This document shows, one piece after another, positions 6,401-6,496 of a DNA stretch of 6,496 bases (positions are counted from its first letter, which is position 1; each line of letters starts with the position of its first letter). This stretch comes from an uncultured Maribacter sp. (GTDB lineage Bacteria > Bacteroidota > Bacteroidia > Flavobacteriales > Flavobacteriaceae): positions 1-6,496 of the forward strand of contig CAJQMW010000350.1 of assembly GCA_905479535.1 (NCBI GenBank), written 5' to 3'. A program made the position numbers and the translations under genes. The notes beneath the pieces are model-generated. The model searched no databases. It was not told the DNA's origin and was given only the letters and a program-made list of their open reading frames with translations.

Positions 6401-6496
6401 TAGTGGCGATAACTCTATTGCTCTCCGTGCATTTGGGTTTTTCTCAAAATGCTTACCGTGATTCTATTTACAAGGCGTATTCAAGAGGTAAAATGA
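6367..6496 (+). CDS. Start of a secreted or envelope protein, cut by the window end
   Basis: An open frame from ATG at 6367 runs off the window after 43 codons. It encodes a convincing Sec signal peptide: basic n-region (MERPQYFTR), hydrophobic core (about 10-23), and a cleavage site probably after GFS (24-26), followed by QNAYRDSIYKAYSRGKM. The start overlaps the glycosyltransferase by 34 bases and is preceded by the purine-rich AGAAGAAG (6353-6360), a reasonable Shine-Dalgarno 6 bases away. An alternative GTG at 6403, just after the glycosyltransferase stop, would remove the positive n-region and is less likely. Function is unknown. The overlap suggests it belongs to the carotenoid operon, perhaps as an envelope-located partner. 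Confidence 0.65.
   Translation, partial: MERPQYFTRFVIVAITLLLSVHLGFSQNAYRDSIYKAYSRGKM

Noticed and set aside
1..6496. CRISPR arrays, tRNA or rRNA genes, insertion sequences, attachment sites
   Set aside because: No regularly spaced repeats, no cloverleaf-like sequence, no transposase or integrase frame and no long terminal inverted repeats were seen.

Overview
The window looks like a chromosomal piece from a marine-type member of Flavobacteriaceae (phylum Bacteroidota). This is inferred from the AT-rich composition, the near absence of strong Shine-Dalgarno sites, the protein style (a CorA ending in the aromatic/basic tail KKRKWF), and a pigment gene set of the type found in yellow/orange Bacteroidota. 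I cannot name a species. All supported genes are on the + strand.

Left part (1-2989): the window opens inside a HEAT-repeat protein that resembles the cytoplasmic C-terminal half of MFS/Npt-like transporters with HEAT repeats. It is followed by a CorA-family divalent-cation channel (354 aa) with a GTN instead of the usual GMN pore motif. Ten bases later comes an acidic, soluble protein of 227 aa that I do not recognise and that is probably co-transcribed with corA.

Middle (2990-3258): a 269-base gap without a convincing gene is the longest non-coding stretch. It holds a weak hairpin, a perfect 14-bp AT-rich palindrome and smaller inverted repeats, and is the natural place for the promoter of the next operon.

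Right part (3259-6496): a tightly packed operon for carotenoid end-group modification. Its genes are a fused CrtYc/CrtYd-type lycopene cyclase, a possible 22-codon ORF bridging the gap, a CruF/DUF422-type carotenoid 1,2-hydratase, a PlsC-like acyltransferase, a membrane-anchored GT2 glycosyltransferase, and the start of a secreted or envelope protein cut by the window end. Junctions are 4 to 34 bases of overlap or 3 to 4 bases of gap, so the chain looks translationally coupled.

Taken together, the predicted chemistry is: cyclise one end of lycopene, hydrate the C-1' double bond of the other end, glycosylate the new tertiary hydroxyl, and acylate the sugar. This would give a monocyclic carotenoid glycoside fatty-acid ester, analogous to the CruF/CruC/CruD logic of green sulfur bacteria or to salinixanthin. 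The desaturase (crtI), phytoene synthase (crtB) and hydroxylase (crtZ) are not in the window.
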